NCBI GenBank assembly: GCA_902516435.1 | Contig: CABXYF010000004.1 | Span: 1 to 64,000 of the forward strand | Length of the DNA: 64,000 nt | DNA from: an uncultured Pelagibacteraceae bacterium | Lineage (GTDB): Bacteria > Pseudomonadota > Alphaproteobacteria > Pelagibacterales > Pelagibacteraceae | Reading direction: 5' to 3' | Shown: one piece after another, positions 18,319 through 30,306 of the stretch | Position numbering within the stretch: position 1 is the first letter of the stretch | How the letters are laid out: every line of letters starts with the position of its first letter | Made by a program: the position numbers and the translations under genes | The notes under the pieces: generated by a model | Told to the model about the DNA's origin: nothing | Database searches by the model: none | The model's input: only the letters and a program-made list of their open reading frames with translations

Positions 18319-20985
18319 ATGGCTGACAAAACTCTTAATGAAATAAGAAATACCTTTTTAAAGTATTTTGAAAAGAACGATCATAAAATTGTTGAGTCTA
18401 GCAACCTAGTTCCTAATAACGATCCAACTTTGATGTTTGCTAATTCTGGGATGGTTCAGTTTAAAAATGTATTTACAGGTTTAGAAAAAAGAGAGTATGT
18501 AAGAGCTACTACTTCTCAAAAATGTGTTCGGGCAGGAGGAAAACATAACGACCTTGAAAATGTTGGTTATACACCTCGTCACCATACTTTCTTTGAAATG
18601 CTAGGAAACTTTTCTTTTGGTGATTACTTTAAAGAACAAGCAATTCATTATGCTTGGGATTTAATTACAAAAGATTTTGGTATAGATAAAAAACGACTTT
18701 ACGTAACGGTGTTTCACGAAGATGAAGAGGCATTCAATTTTTGGAAGAAAATAGCGGGTTTAAGTGATGATAGAATTATTAGAATAGCTACATCTGACAA
18801 CTTTTGGTCAATGGGAGAGACAGGTCCTTGTGGACCTTGCTCAGAAATATTTTTTGATCATGGTGATCACTTGCCTGGTGGGTTGCCAGGCACAGAAGAT
18901 GAAGACGGAGATCGATTTATAGAAATTTGGAATTTGGTTTTTATGCAATATGAACAATTGTCTGAAGACAAAAGAATAAATCTTCCAAAACCATCAGTTG
19001 ATACGGGTATGGGCCTAGAAAGGATAGCTGCGTTATTACAAGGAACCCATGATAATTATGAAACAGATCATTTTGAAAAAATAATTAACTCCGCATCAGA
19101 AATTGTTAAAGTTAAATCAAATAAATCTAATCTTTCAAGTTTTAGAGTAATTGCCGATCATTTAAGAGCAAGCTCTTTTTTAATTGCTGAAGGAGTATTG
19201 CCATCAAATGAGGGAAGAGGCTATGTGCTTAGAAGAATAATGAGAAGAGGAATGAGACATTCTCATTTATTAGGATCTAAGGAGCCAGTTTTTTATAACT
19301 TATTTGATACACTTAAAAATGAAATGTCAGGAAATTATCCTGAATTAGTAAGAGCTGAGTCTTTAATTAAAGAAACATTAAGAATGGAGGAGGAAAAATT
19401 CCTAGTTCTTTTAGATAGAGGAATTAAAATTTTAGATAATGAAATTTCTAAAATAGATAAAATTTTACCTGGAGAGGCAGCATTTAAATTATATGACACT
19501 TATGGATTTCCACTAGATCTTACTGAAGACATTTTAAGAAATAAATCAATGTCTGTTGATACAGAAAAATTTAAATCTTTGATGAAAAAAAGTAGGGAGC
19601 TCGCTAAAAAAAATTGGAAAGGATCTGGAGATGCAGCTATTGACGATATTTGGTTTGGAATTAAAGACAAGTTAGAACCAACAGAATTTTTAGGCTATGA
19701 AACAAATCAAGCTGCAGGAATTGTTCTATCATTATTAAAAGAAAACAAAGAAGTTGATCAATTAAAAGAAAATGAAGAAGGTATGATAATTGTAAATCAA
19801 ACGCCATTTTATGGAGAGTCTGGTGGTCAAGTAGGGGATACTGGTGAAATTTTAGCAAATGAGTTTAAATTTGAAGTAACAGATGTTCAGAAAAAACTTG
19901 GTGATTTATTTGTCCATTATGGAAAAGTTGTTAGTGGTTCAATAAAGTTAAAGGACAGTGTTGAAATGAAGATTAATGTCCAAAGGAGAAATGATACTAG
20001 AGCTTATCATTCAGCAACTCACCTTTTACATGAGTCTTTAAGAAGAGTATTAGGAACCCATGTTACCCAAAAAGGTTCCCTAGTAGAACCGAGTAGGTTG
20101 AGATTTGATTTTAGCCATATGAAGCCAATTCAAACAGATGAAATTGATAAGATAGAGAATTTTGTAAATACTATGGTTTCTAAAAAATCAGATGTGAAAA
20201 CTAGATTAATGACACCAGATGAGGCTGTAGAAAATGGTGCGCTGGCGTTATTTGGAGAAAAATATGGTGAAGAGGTGCGGGTACTTTCCATGGGTGATGA
20301 GGATGGGAAGTATTTCTCTACTGAACTGTGTGGTGGAACTCATGTCAAAAACACAGGGGATATTGGAAATTTTAAGATAGTCAGCCAATCTTCAATAGCA
20401 GCAGGAATAAGAAGAATAGAGGCTTTAAGAGACAAACAATTAGAGCATTATTTACAAAATGAAGAGAAAATTTCTACACTATCCTCAGAAAAAAATCTTG
20501 AAAACATAAAAGACTTAAGTGAGCAAATCACCAAGCTTGGAGGAAAACCTAATATAGATCAATCAGACCAAAAGAATTTAATTAAAAACTTAACAAAACA
20601 GTTAGAAACCCTGTCTATAAATTTAATTTTAAATGATAAGTCAAAAAATATTATTAATGATCAAGATATAAATGGAACAAAGCTAAGACTTCAAAAAGTA
20701 GATGGTCTTCCTCCTAAGGAGTTAAGAAAATTAGTTGACCAAGGTAAAAAAGATTTGTCTGAGGGTGTTATTATAGTTTTTGCAAGTAAAGATGATAAAG
20801 TAGGAATAGCAGTTGGTGTTACAGAAAACTTAACAAGTAAATATGATGCTGTTGAATTTGTTAAAATTGGTTCGGATATTATTGGTGGTAAAGGTGGTGG
20901 TGGAAGAAAAGATTTTGCTCAAGCTGGTGGTCAGGATCAGTCAAAAATTGAGAATGCTTTTGAAAAACTTAAAGCTTTAATTTAA
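18319..20985 (+). CDS. alaS: Alanyl-tRNA synthetase
   Basis: [75 protein letters not shown]. Confidence 0.99.
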   Translation: MADKTLNEIRNTFLKYFEKNDHKIVESSNLVPNNDPTLMFANSGMVQFKNVFTGLEKREYVRATTSQKCVRAGGKHNDLENVGYTPRHHTFFEMLGNFSFGDYFKEQAIHYAWDLITKDFGIDKKRLYVTVFHEDEEAFNFWKKIAGLSDDRIIRIATSDNFWSMGETGPCGPCSEIFFDHGDHLPGGLPGTEDEDGDRFIEIWNLVFMQYEQLSEDKRINLPKPSVDTGMGLERIAALLQGTHDNYETDHFEKIINSASEIVKVKSNKSNLSSFRVIADHLRASSFLIAEGVLPSNEGRGYVLRRIMRRGMRHSHLLGSKEPVFYNLFDTLKNEMSGNYPELVRAESLIKETLRMEEEKFLVLLDRGIKILDNEISKIDKILPGEAAFKLYDTYGFPLDLTEDILRNKSMSVDTEKFKSLMKKSRELAKKNWKGSGDAAIDDIWFGIKDKLEPTEFLGYETNQAAGIVLSLLKENKEVDQLKENEEGMIIVNQTPFYGESGGQVGDTGEILANEFKFEVTDVQKKLGDLFVHYGKVVSGSIKLKDSVEMKINVQRRNDTRAYHSATHLLHESLRRVLGTHVTQKGSLVEPSRLRFDFSHMKPIQTDEIDKIENFVNTMVSKKSDVKTRLMTPDEAVENGALALFGEKYGEEVRVLSMGDEDGKYFSTELCGGTHVKNTGDIGNFKIVSQSSIAAGIRRIEALRDKQLEHYLQNEEKISTLSSEKNLENIKDLSEQITKLGGKPNIDQSDQKNLIKNLTKQLETLSINLILNDKSKNIINDQDINGTKLRLQKVDGLPPKELRKLVDQGKKDLSEGVIIVFASKDDKVGIAVGVTENLTSKYDAVEFVKIGSDIIGGKGGGGRKDFAQAGGQDQSKIENAFEKLKALI

Positions 20986-22191
20986 CCTCGCTTTTAGATT
21001 ACCATCAATCTCATCTAAAAATTGATTTGTTGTTAGATATTTACTTGAAGGACCAATCAGTATAGCTAAATCTTTTGTCATGGCTCCATTTTCAACACAT
21101 TCAATACAAACTTTTTCAATTATTTGTGCAAAATTAATTAATTCATCATTACTATCAAGTTTTCCTCTGTGAGCTAATCCTCTAGTCCATGCGAAGATAG
21201 AAGCAATAGGATTTGTTGAAGTCTCTTTACCTTGCTGATGCATTCTGTAGTGTCTAGTGACGGTTCCATGTGCTGCCTCTGCTTCCATAATTTTTCCATC
21301 TGGAGTTAGAAGGGTGCTCGTCATTAAACCTAGAGAACCATATCCTTGTGCCATTGTATCTGACTGTACATCTCCATCATAGTTTTTACATGCCCAAATA
21401 TATTTGCCACTCCATTTCATCGCACATGCAACCATGTCATCTATTAACCTATGCTCATATGTTAAATTATTCTTATCAAAATCTTTTTTGTACTCATTTT
21501 CAAATATTTCTTGGAAAATATCTTTAAATCTGCCGTCATATTGTTTAAGAATTGTATTTTTTGTTGACATATAGACTGGCCATTTTTTAATAAGCCCATA
21601 ACTAAAACAAGATCTCGCAAAATCTTGTATAGATTTATCTAAATTGTACATTGAAAGCGCTACTCCTGGGCCAGTGAAGTTAAACACCTCATATTTAATT
21701 TCATCTGTTCCATCTTCTGAAGTCCACTTAACTTCCATTTTTCCTTTACCGGGTACTTTAAAATCTGTTGCTCTATACTGATCACCAAAAGCATGTCTTC
21801 CAATTATTACTGGATCTGTCCATGAAGGGACTAGTTTTGGTATATTTTTACAAATGATAGGTTCTCTAAAGACTGTACCCCCAATAATATTCCTAATAGT
21901 TCCGTTGGGGGATCTCCACATTTTTTTTAGATCAAATTCCTTTACTCTTGCTTCGTCAGGAGTAATAGTTGCACATTTAATACCTACGCCAATTTTTTTT
22001 ATAGCATTTGCAGAGTCTATTGTAATTTGATCTCCTGTATTATCACGACTTTTCATGCCTAAATCATAATATTCTATTCCTAGATCAATATAAGGGAGTA
22101 TCAGTTTATTCTTAATGAACTCCCACATAATTCGAGTCATTTCATCACCATCTAACTCTACAACTGGGTTTTTTACCTTGATTTTACTCAT
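20977..22191 (-). CDS. icd: NADP-dependent isocitrate dehydrogenase (start moved to MSKIKVKNP)
   Basis: [58 protein letters not shown]. Confidence 0.96.
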   Translation of the reverse strand: MSKIKVKNPVVELDGDEMTRIMWEFIKNKLILPYIDLGIEYYDLGMKSRDNTGDQITIDSANAIKKIGVGIKCATITPDEARVKEFDLKKMWRSPNGTIRNIIGGTVFREPIICKNIPKLVPSWTDPVIIGRHAFGDQYRATDFKVPGKGKMEVKWTSEDGTDEIKYEVFNFTGPGVALSMYNLDKSIQDFARSCFSYGLIKKWPVYMSTKNTILKQYDGRFKDIFQEIFENEYKKDFDKNNLTYEHRLIDDMVACAMKWSGKYIWACKNYDGDVQSDTMAQGYGSLGLMTSTLLTPDGKIMEAEAAHGTVTRHYRMHQQGKETSTNPIASIFAWTRGLAHRGKLDSNDELINFAQIIEKVCIECVENGAMTKDLAILIGPSSKYLTTNQFLDEIDGNLKARLN

Positions 22192-22268
22192 TAAAATAAA
22201 AATAATCTTATTAATTGAATTTGATTGGTTTATATACATATTAATCAAAAATTAGCAAATAGAAGAAG

Positions 22269-22916
22269 ATGTTTACCAAGATATTTCCAAAAATTCATAC
22301 TGAGGGATATAAGTTTATAGTTATTGCAGCATTCATAACTATAATTTTATTAATCATTAATAATTTTTTAGGATTAATTGGTTTATTACTAACTATATGG
22401 GTTTATTATTTTTTTAGAGACCCCGAAAGAATAATCATAGGAAACGATGATTACCTTGTAAGTCCTGCTGATGGAGAAGTTATTAAAGTTGAAGAAGTAG
22501 ATGGACCTAAAGAGGTTGGTCTTGAAAATAAAAAATTCAAGAAAATTAGTATTTTTATGAATGTATTTGATTGCCATGTAAATAGAACTCCATGCTCAGG
22601 TACAGTTGAAGAAATTTTATATAAGCCTGGAAAATTTTTTAATGCATCTCTAGATAAAGCTAGCGAGGATAACGAAAGAAATTATTATAAAATAAAAGAT
22701 AAGCATGGTAACGATATAGTAGTAGTTCAAATTGCAGGATTAGTAGCAAGAAGAATAGTTTGTGAAACAGATAAGGACCAAGAGCTAAATCAAGGGGATA
22801 GAATAGGAATGATTAGATTTGGAAGTAGAGCAGATGTTTATTATGAAAATTACGAACCTCTCGTCAAAGTAGGACAAACTACAATTTCAGGTGAGACCTT
22901 ATTAGCAAAAAAATAA
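22269..22916 (+). CDS. psd: Phosphatidylserine decarboxylase
   Basis: FFRDPER, VSPADGEV, VFDCHVNRTPCSG, IRFGSRADVYY (Gly-Ser cleavage). Confidence 0.95.
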   Translation: MFTKIFPKIHTEGYKFIVIAAFITIILLIINNFLGLIGLLLTIWVYYFFRDPERIIIGNDDYLVSPADGEVIKVEEVDGPKEVGLENKKFKKISIFMNVFDCHVNRTPCSGTVEEILYKPGKFFNASLDKASEDNERNYYKIKDKHGNDIVVVQIAGLVARRIVCETDKDQELNQGDRIGMIRFGSRADVYYENYEPLVKVGQTTISGETLLAKK

Positions 22917-22918
22917 TT

Positions 22919-23725
22919 ATGCTTAAACCAAAAAATAATTTTAAAGTTGTTACTGACAAAAAAAATGCAAGAGTAATTTTACCCAACATGCTAACATTAA
23001 TTGGGGTTTGTATTGGATTAACTTCAATTAGATTTGCCTTAGATGGAAGATTTGAATTTGCAATTATTGCTATAATTTTAGCTGCAGTCATAGATGGATT
23101 AGATGGACGAATTGCCAGATTAATAAAAGGTACATCAAAAGTTGGTAAAGAATTAGACTCATTAACTGATATGATTAGCTTTGGTGTTGCGCCAGCTTTT
23201 ATAATGTATTTTTGGAAACTGAATACACTTGGCAGATTTGGTTGGCTAGTATGCCTTATTTTCGTGATTTGTGTGGCTTTAAGATTGGCAAGATTTAATA
23301 TTAATTCTGGACAAGAACCTTCTTGGAAAGATAATTTCTTTGAAGGAGTACCATCCCCTGCTGGAGGGATATTAGTTTTGACCCCATTAATATTTAGTTT
23401 GACCAACTTTGATTTAATACAAATTAATTATGATGTAGTTGTGCCGATTTTTTTTATTTTAACTTCAATACTATTAATAAGTAAGGTTCCAAGCTATTCT
23501 TTTAAAAAAATTGTAATTCAGAGAAAAACTACAATCTTTCTTTTATTTGGAATAGTTTTGTTTTTTGGTCTTCTGTTAATTTATCCATTCAATGTTATCG
23601 CTATCAGCGCGATTGTTTACTTAGGTATATTGCCAATCAGCTATTTTCATTATCAAAAGTTAAAAAGACAAAATGAGGATTTAAATGTTAAAGATGATGA
23701 TGATGATCTAGAAGATATTCTTTGA
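22919..23725 (+). CDS. pssA: CDP-diacylglycerol--serine O-phosphatidyltransferase
   Basis: DGLDGRIARLIKGTSKVGKELDSLTDMISFGVAPA = CDP-alcohol phosphotransferase motif. Confidence 0.95.
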   Translation: MLKPKNNFKVVTDKKNARVILPNMLTLIGVCIGLTSIRFALDGRFEFAIIAIILAAVIDGLDGRIARLIKGTSKVGKELDSLTDMISFGVAPAFIMYFWKLNTLGRFGWLVCLIFVICVALRLARFNINSGQEPSWKDNFFEGVPSPAGGILVLTPLIFSLTNFDLIQINYDVVVPIFFILTSILLISKVPSYSFKKIVIQRKTTIFLLFGIVLFFGLLLIYPFNVIAISAIVYLGILPISYFHYQKLKRQNEDLNVKDDDDDLEDIL

Positions 23726-24624
23726 TGAAGAAAAATGCTATAATTTCATTGGCTGACTCTAATTATTTTGAATTATTAGAAGAATTGGTAGATTCTATAA
23801 AAAGCTTTAAAGAGAGCGAAAATACTGCAATTTGTATTTTGGATGCTGGGTTATCAGACGAACAAAAAAAAATTTTATCTAATAAAGTAGATCAAATTAA
23901 ATCTGCAGATTGGGATATTGAGGTGCCTGGATATAAAGTAAGAGGAAAAGAGTGGTTAAAAAGTCAAGTATCAAGAGCTTTTCTTCCCAAATATTTTCCA
24001 AACTATGAAAAATATTTATGGATAGACGCAGACGCATGGGTGAACTCCTGGGAGGCCATTGATTTATTTTTAAGAGGATGTGAGAATAATAAATTATCAA
24101 TAGCAACCTCAGCAGATAGAGCTTATGGTCGTGTATTAAGAGCCGAATGGGTTTTTGGAAGTTTCGCTAGAATTAAATCTCAAAATTATAAGCATGCTAA
24201 ATCATCTGGTTTTTCAGAAAAAATTGCAAGACAAGTAGCATTAAAACCTCATTTGAATATAGGAGTATTTGCATTAGAGTTAAACGCACCGCATTGGAAA
24301 GTATGGCAAAAAAATTTAAAACACGCATTAAATTCTGGGAAGATATGGGGTTCTGAACAAATTGCAATGAATGTCACAATATATAACGATGAATTAGATG
24401 TAGAAATTCTACCTGCTTATTGCAATTGGACATTAATTGAAGGACTAAAGTTTGACAAAGAGAGAAATACTCTAGTTGAGCCTTATCTCCCAAATCATAA
24501 AATTGGAATAGTTCATTTTGCTGGTAAAAATAATGATCAAATTAGAAAAAATAAAAATTATATTTCTAAAATCAAAACAATTGACGGCGATTTAATCGAT
24601 ATCAAATTAAGATATAATAAATAA
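23722..24624 (+). CDS. GT8-like nucleotide-sugar glycosyltransferase (putative)
   Basis: YLWIDADAWV (DxD), LNIGVFALELNAPHW, WGSEQIAMNV, HFAGKN. Confidence 0.65.
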   Translation: MMKKNAIISLADSNYFELLEELVDSIKSFKESENTAICILDAGLSDEQKKILSNKVDQIKSADWDIEVPGYKVRGKEWLKSQVSRAFLPKYFPNYEKYLWIDADAWVNSWEAIDLFLRGCENNKLSIATSADRAYGRVLRAEWVFGSFARIKSQNYKHAKSSGFSEKIARQVALKPHLNIGVFALELNAPHWKVWQKNLKHALNSGKIWGSEQIAMNVTIYNDELDVEILPAYCNWTLIEGLKFDKERNTLVEPYLPNHKIGIVHFAGKNNDQIRKNKNYISKIKTIDGDLIDIKLRYNK

Positions 24625-25236
24625 TTGAAAAAAAATAAAATTTCTAAAAACTGGGTTAATAAACAAAGAAGAGATACTTACGTAAGACAATCTAAGGTTG
24701 ACGGATATAGAGCTAGATCAGCCTATAAATTAATTGAAATCGATGAAAAGTTTAAAATACTTAAAGGTGGTCTTTCCGTAGTAGACATAGGAGCAGCCCC
24801 TGGTAGCTGGTCACAATATGCCTCTAAAATTGTTAAAAACGGTATGTTGATTTCTATCGATCTAAAAAAAATGGATCCGATAGTTAATAGTATTCAGATT
24901 CAAGGTGATTTTACAGAAAATAATACCCAAATAGAAATTAAAAAAATATTGAATGTAAAAGCTGATGTAGTTATGTCAGATATGGCTGTTAATACGACCG
25001 GAATTAAAAATGTTGACGCAATCCAAACAGGCGAATTATGTAAAGATGCAATGTATTTTGCTAAAGATATACTGACAAAAAATGGTTATTTCATATCAAA
25101 AATTTTTATGGGTGAGACATTTAATGAAATAGTTGTGGATGGTAAAAAGTTTTTTAAAGAAGTTAAGGTTTTTAAACCAAAATCAAGTCGGAAAGACTCT
25201 AAGGAAAGTTTTATAATTTGTAATAAAATTAGATAG
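24625..25236 (+). CDS. rlmE: 23S rRNA (uridine-2'-O-)-methyltransferase RlmE/FtsJ; TTG start
   Basis: DTYVRQSKVDGYRARSAYKLIEIDEKF, VVDIGAAPGSWSQ, VVMSDMAVNTTG. Confidence 0.93.
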   Translation: MKKNKISKNWVNKQRRDTYVRQSKVDGYRARSAYKLIEIDEKFKILKGGLSVVDIGAAPGSWSQYASKIVKNGMLISIDLKKMDPIVNSIQIQGDFTENNTQIEIKKILNVKADVVMSDMAVNTTGIKNVDAIQTGELCKDAMYFAKDILTKNGYFISKIFMGETFNEIVVDGKKFFKEVKVFKPKSSRKDSKESFIICNKIR

Positions 25237-25273
25237 ATACTTTAAATTTAAAAGGAATCGTATATAAAAGATT

Positions 25274-26350
25274 ATGGTTCCTATAAAAGAAGCACTTACC
25301 TTTGATGATGTAACATTAGCTCCAAATTACTCAGAAATACTACCTTCTGAAGTAGATACAGCTGTAACCTTAACTGCTCACCTTAAACTAAAAGTACCAC
25401 TTTTGTCTTCAGCAATGGACACTGTAACAGAGAGTAAAATGGCTATAGCACTAGCAAAAGCTGGTGGTATTGGAGTAATTCATCGTAATCTTAATATCAA
25501 ACAACAAATATTAGAAATAAAAAAAGTAAAAAAACTTTCTTTAAAAGTCGGTGCAGCAATAGGAGCATCAGAGAAAGAGTTTATTAGAGCAAAAGAAATT
25601 ATTAAAGAAGGTGTTGATCTTATAGTGATTGACACTGCACATGGCCATACCAAAAAAGTCGGTGAAATAATTAAATACGTAAAAAAAATAAAAAATAATA
25701 AAACAGCTTTATGTGCTGGTAATATTGCTACACCAGAGGCTGCAAAATTTCTAATTAAATTAGGTGTTGATATTATAAAAGTTGGAATTGGACCTGGATC
25801 TATTTGTACTACAAGATTAGTTGCTGGTATTGGGGTTCCTCAATTAAGTGCAATCTTATCAGTGAGAAATGGAATTAAAAATAAAAAAGTAAAGATAATT
25901 TCAGATGGAGGAATTAAATATTCAGGCGATTTAGCAAAAGCATTTGCAGCAGGTGCTGATGCTGTAATGATAGGATCTTTGTTTGCTGGTACAAATGAAA
26001 CACCAGGAAAATTAATTAAAAAAAATGGTAAATTGTATAAAAGTTTTCGTGGAATGGGCTCAGTTGGAGCTATGAACAAAGGTTCAGCAGATAGGTATTT
26101 TCAAACGAAACAAAAAGATACTTCCAAATATGTAGCGGAAGGTGTTGAGGGATTTGTTAAATATAAAGGTGATGTAGGGAGTATATTATATAAATTAGTT
26201 GGTGGTCTTAAATCATCTATGGGATATCTTGGTTCAAAAAATATCATTAGACTTAGAGAAAAACCTCATTTTGTAAAAATAACAAAAGCAGGTTTTTATG
26301 AAAGCATGGTTCATAATGTTGATATGGTAAAAAATGATAGTAAATACTAA
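25274..26350 (+). CDS. guaB: IMP dehydrogenase lacking the CBS/Bateman module
   Basis: [37 protein letters not shown] catalytic Cys loop, GSADRYFQ Arg-Tyr dyad, [11 protein letters not shown]; only 358 aa, with [15 protein letters not shown] fused directly to [10 protein letters not shown]. Confidence 0.93.
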   Translation: MVPIKEALTFDDVTLAPNYSEILPSEVDTAVTLTAHLKLKVPLLSSAMDTVTESKMAIALAKAGGIGVIHRNLNIKQQILEIKKVKKLSLKVGAAIGASEKEFIRAKEIIKEGVDLIVIDTAHGHTKKVGEIIKYVKKIKNNKTALCAGNIATPEAAKFLIKLGVDIIKVGIGPGSICTTRLVAGIGVPQLSAILSVRNGIKNKKVKIISDGGIKYSGDLAKAFAAGADAVMIGSLFAGTNETPGKLIKKNGKLYKSFRGMGSVGAMNKGSADRYFQTKQKDTSKYVAEGVEGFVKYKGDVGSILYKLVGGLKSSMGYLGSKNIIRLREKPHFVKITKAGFYESMVHNVDMVKNDSKY

Positions 26351-26787
26351 TGCTCAAAAATTTTAAAATAATTACAATATCAATTATACTATTATTGCTT
26401 CAATCAGTATCTTTTAGCAATGATAATTTTTTCAATGATGCGTTAAAACTTTATGAAAATAAAAAGTATGATGATGCTAGATTTTTATTTGAAAGAAATA
26501 TAGTTTACAATCCAAAGAATTCCATATCGTACCTATATTTAGCAAAAATCTATAACCATAAAGAAGATCAAAGAAAAGAGATAATCAACCTAGAAACAGC
26601 TTTACTTATTGAACCAGACAATGAAGAAGCCTTATTGATGATGATGAAAATATCTGTTGAAAAATCTAACTATGATAAGGTTAAAAGTCTTTCAGAAACA
26701 TTTTCAAAGGTTTGTAAGAAATTATGTGATGAAAATAAAAATATAAAAGAGTCTCTTAAAAATATAGATCCTAAAAATGAGTCTTGA
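26350..26787 (+). CDS. TPR-repeat protein, secreted/periplasmic
   Basis: Signal peptide; [39 protein letters not shown]. Confidence 0.8.
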   Translation: MLKNFKIITISIILLLLQSVSFSNDNFFNDALKLYENKKYDDARFLFERNIVYNPKNSISYLYLAKIYNHKEDQRKEIINLETALLIEPDNEEALLMMMKISVEKSNYDKVKSLSETFSKVCKKLCDENKNIKESLKNIDPKNES

Positions 26788-28339
26788 TCAAAATCTAGAC
26801 AAAATCTTGATTGTAGATTTTGGTTCCCAGTTTACTCAATTAATAGCACGAAGAATAAGAGAATTAGGAGTTTTTTCAGAGATAATAAGTCATAAAAAAA
26901 TTAAAATTAAAGACATTAACAAAAGTGTTAGAGGAATAATTTTGTCTGGAGGACCACTAAACGTATACCAAATTAATAAATATTCTTTTGACAAAAGAAT
27001 ATTAGATTTGAGTCTTCCAATTTTAGGAATTTGTTTTGGCCATCAAATACTTTCGAAATTGAATGGCGGAAAAGTAAAACAATCAAAACACCGTGAATTT
27101 GGCTTGGCTAACATTTATAAAAAAAAAGACAGCCTTTTAACAAAAAATTTCTTTGGAACAAAGAAAACAAAACAGGTATGGATGAGTCATGCTGATCAAG
27201 TATCTAAACTACCTTTAAATTTTAAGGTTATTGCATCAAGTACAAATTCTAAATTTGCAATTGTTGAAAACAAATACAAAAAGTTTTTTGGTATACAATT
27301 TCATCCCGAAGTAACACATACTGAAAGTGGAAAAAAACTGATAAGTAATTTTATTTTCTTAATATGTAAAATTAAGAGAAATTGGTCCTCTAAAGATCAA
27401 AAATTTAAATTAATTAAAGAAGTACAAACACAAGTAGGTAATAACAAAGTTATTTGTGCATTATCCGGTGGAGTGGATAGCAGTGTTGTTGCTCAGCTAT
27501 TGAATAAAGCTATTGGAAAAAAACTATATTGTATTTTTGTAAATACAGGACTTTTGAGAAAAAATGAGGAAATACAAGTAGTAAAAACTTTTAAGAAACG
27601 TTTAAAAATGAATTTAACCTATGTAAATGCAGAGAAAGAATTTTTGTCTAAATTAAAAAATATTTCTGATCCAGAAAAAAAAAGGAAAATAATTGGAAAT
27701 CTATTTATAAAAATATTTGAACGCTATGCAAAAAAAATTAAGAATGTAAGTTTTTTAGCACAAGGAACACTTTATCCCGATTTAATCGAAAGTAGATCTG
27801 TCACTGGTAGTCAAACTTCAAAGATTAAATCTCATCACAATGTAGGCGGTTTACCAAAAAAAATGAATTTGAAACTTGTTGAGCCATTAAAATTTTTATT
27901 TAAAGATGAGGTTAGAAAATTAGGTCTTGAATTAAAATTATCTACTGAAATTATATCAAGACATCCATTCCCAGGACCTGGATTAGCAATCAGAATGCCC
28001 GGTATTATTACTAATGAAAAAATACAAATTTTAAAAGAGGCCGATTATTATTTTATTCAAGCCTTAAAGGACCACGGACTTTACCATAAAATATGGCAAG
28101 CTTATGCTGCTTTGTTACCAGTAAAAACGGTAGGAGTTATGGGAGACAATCGTACTTATGAGTATTTATGTTTACTAAGAGCTATTACTTCTGAAGATGG
28201 TATGACTGCTGATTTTTTTGAATTCAAAAAGTCTTTTATGCAAACTATTTCAAATAGAATAGTAAATAGTATCAGGGGAATAAATAGGGTTGTGTACGAT
28301 GTTACCTCAAAACCACCTAGCACTATTGAATTAGAGTAG
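26777..28339 (+). CDS. guaA: GMP synthase (glutamine-hydrolysing)
   Basis: [53 protein letters not shown]. Confidence 0.98.
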   Translation: MSLDQNLDKILIVDFGSQFTQLIARRIRELGVFSEIISHKKIKIKDINKSVRGIILSGGPLNVYQINKYSFDKRILDLSLPILGICFGHQILSKLNGGKVKQSKHREFGLANIYKKKDSLLTKNFFGTKKTKQVWMSHADQVSKLPLNFKVIASSTNSKFAIVENKYKKFFGIQFHPEVTHTESGKKLISNFIFLICKIKRNWSSKDQKFKLIKEVQTQVGNNKVICALSGGVDSSVVAQLLNKAIGKKLYCIFVNTGLLRKNEEIQVVKTFKKRLKMNLTYVNAEKEFLSKLKNISDPEKKRKIIGNLFIKIFERYAKKIKNVSFLAQGTLYPDLIESRSVTGSQTSKIKSHHNVGGLPKKMNLKLVEPLKFLFKDEVRKLGLELKLSTEIISRHPFPGPGLAIRMPGIITNEKIQILKEADYYFIQALKDHGLYHKIWQAYAALLPVKTVGVMGDNRTYEYLCLLRAITSEDGMTADFFEFKKSFMQTISNRIVNSIRGINRVVYDVTSKPPSTIELE

Positions 28340-28378
28340 CTTTAAATATAACGTAATTTAATTAAATAACTTTCAAAA

Positions 28379-29149
28379 ATGAAAAAAATTGAAAAAATTA
28401 TCTTAAAAAAAAACAAATCAAAAATTGTTAGTTTATCTGTATATTCAAAAAATACAGCTAGGATTGCAGATAAATTCTGTGATTTAATATTAGTAGGGGA
28501 TTCTCTTGGATCAGTTTTATACAATTATAAATCAACTAAGGAGGTAACTCTTAATACTATGATAGAACACTCTAAAAGTGTAAGACAAGGTGTTAAAAAA
28601 AGTCTCATGGTAGTTGATATGCCATATAATACTTACAGAACTCCAAAAGAAGCATTAAAAAATGTAAAAAAAGTAATGCTAAAAACAAAATGTGACGCAA
28701 TTAAACTCGAAGGTGGAAGTAAAATTGAAGCTGTAGTTAAATCATTAATTAAAAATAATATTCCGGTTATGGGACATTTAGGAGTCTTACCTCAAACAGA
28801 TAAAACTTTTAAATTTAAAGGTAAAAAAAATGTTGAGAGACTCAAAATTTTTAAAGAAGCCAAATTGCTAGAAAAATTAGGTGTCTTTTCTATAGTTTTG
28901 GAATGTGTTGAAACTTCATTGGCAAAATTAGTTTCAAAATCTTTAAATATTCCGACAATTGGAATAGGAGCTTCAAATAATTGTGATGGTCAAATCTTGG
29001 TTATTGATGACTTAATAGGTTTAAATCCGATTAATGTACGATTTGTAAAAAAATACTCAAATATTGCAAAAGAAATTTCTAAAGCGGTCTCAAATTATTC
29101 AAAAGAAGTAAAGACTAAAAAATTCCCACAAAAAAAACATTCTTATTAA
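28379..29149 (+). CDS. panB: 3-methyl-2-oxobutanoate hydroxymethyltransferase
   Basis: DLILVGDSLGSVLYNY, IPVMGHLGVLPQ, IPTIGIGASNNCDGQILVIDDLIGL. Confidence 0.94.
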   Translation: MKKIEKIILKKNKSKIVSLSVYSKNTARIADKFCDLILVGDSLGSVLYNYKSTKEVTLNTMIEHSKSVRQGVKKSLMVVDMPYNTYRTPKEALKNVKKVMLKTKCDAIKLEGGSKIEAVVKSLIKNNIPVMGHLGVLPQTDKTFKFKGKKNVERLKIFKEAKLLEKLGVFSIVLECVETSLAKLVSKSLNIPTIGIGASNNCDGQILVIDDLIGLNPINVRFVKKYSNIAKEISKAVSNYSKEVKTKKFPQKKHSY

Positions 29150-29761
29150 TTAGAAATATTTCTTAAATCCTTCATTTATTTTCAGAATTTCTAGATCAAC
29201 TAGACCACCAATTATTAATTGAAGGCCAACGATTAAAATAAATACCAAACCAACATAGGCTATCCATATATGCTTTTGAATATAATTTGCCATATAGGTT
29301 GCTAAAGCTCCAGTTAGAACAACAGACAAAACTAGTCCAAAAATCATAAATCCAAAATATCCTTTTGCTGCACCTACAACACCAATAACGTTATCAAAAC
29401 TGATTGTGATATCAGCAAACAATACTTTATATACACTTTTTATAAAAGAAGGCTCATTAGATTTTTTAGTAGGAGATTTTACTTTCTTAATTTCTACCAA
29501 ATCTTTTCTTAAATCATTTACAATCCAAATTAATAAGAGACCACCTAAAATTTTGATAAAGTAAAATTTGAATAAGTAAGTTGCAAATACAGCAAATATA
29601 ACTTTAAAAACCAAAGCTCCTGCAACACCCCATAAAATAATTTTTTTTCTATTTTTGGGAACAAAGTTTGCAGCTATTAAACCAATAATAATTGCATTAT
29701 CTGCAGCTAAAATTATATCTATAAAGATTATTTGTAATAATATTAAGGATTGTTCTATCAA
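29150..29761 (-). CDS. TerC/YjbE-family integral membrane protein
   Basis: DIILAADNAIIIGL and DITISFDNVIGVVGAAKG repeats. Confidence 0.88.
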   Translation of the reverse strand: MIEQSLILLQIIFIDIILAADNAIIIGLIAANFVPKNRKKIILWGVAGALVFKVIFAVFATYLFKFYFIKILGGLLLIWIVNDLRKDLVEIKKVKSPTKKSNEPSFIKSVYKVLFADITISFDNVIGVVGAAKGYFGFMIFGLVLSVVLTGALATYMANYIQKHIWIAYVGLVFILIVGLQLIIGGLVDLEILKINEGFKKYF

Positions 29762-29820
29762 GGTAGATTTATAATATTATAATTTTTTAATTTTACAACG
29801 ATACTAAATTAAAAACCAAA

Positions 29821-30306
29821 TCAGTATTTTGATTTTTTTGAACCATCTATTACTTGTTTAAGCTCAGAATATTCTTCACAATTGCAGTTTTTTAGCACTT
29901 TCAGTCTTTCCTTTGCTAAATCCATTCTATTTGTTGCAACATAAAGTTCACCTAAATATTCATTTATACCATTATGATTTGGATCAATCTTTAATCCTAG
30001 AAGATAATACTTTTCTCCATTCTCGTAATCACCTAATTTTCTAGTAGTAAATCCTAAATAATTTAGAGTATCTGCTTGATTTGGTTTTTTACTGTTAGAC
30101 TTTAAAAGAAGTTTTTGAGCCTTTGTATATCTTTTCATTGCTTTTTTAATTTTTCCCTTTTTCTCAAATTTTTTTGCAAATTTTATTGATTCAACTGCCT
30201 TGTCATAATCAGATTTTACTTTTGACGTTGTTGAATCTGATCCTGCTGAGTAAGAATTAGTCGCAATATTCAGAAAGAATAGTATTAAAAAAAATTTTTT
30301 TATCAT
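29821..30306 (-). CDS. TPR-repeat protein with signal peptide
   Basis: ADTLNYLGFTTRKLGDYENGEKYYLLGLKIDPNHNGINEYLGELYV. Confidence 0.8.
   Translation of the reverse strand: MIKKFFLILFFLNIATNSYSAGSDSTTSKVKSDYDKAVESIKFAKKFEKKGKIKKAMKRYTKAQKLLLKSNSKKPNQADTLNYLGFTTRKLGDYENGEKYYLLGLKIDPNHNGINEYLGELYVATNRMDLAKERLKVLKNCNCEEYSELKQVIDGSKKSKY

Noticed and set aside
20977-20985. alaS/icd convergent stop overlap as a regulatory antisense element
   Set aside because: A 9-bp overlap is ordinary in compact genomes and there is no strong hairpin.
22192-22248. Extended N-terminus of icd ([19 protein letters not shown])
   Set aside because: Family alignment from memory starts at [20 protein letters not shown]; the extension is untranslated AT-rich sequence in all likelihood.
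25274-26350. Calling the short guaB a GMP reductase (guaC)
   Set aside because: The RYFQ dyad and IMPDH-type N- and C-terminal motifs favour IMPDH.
29152-29163. AGAAATATTTCT palindrome near the panB/TerC convergent ends
   Set aside because: Inside the TerC gene coding end, short and AT-rich; no T tract to support a terminator.
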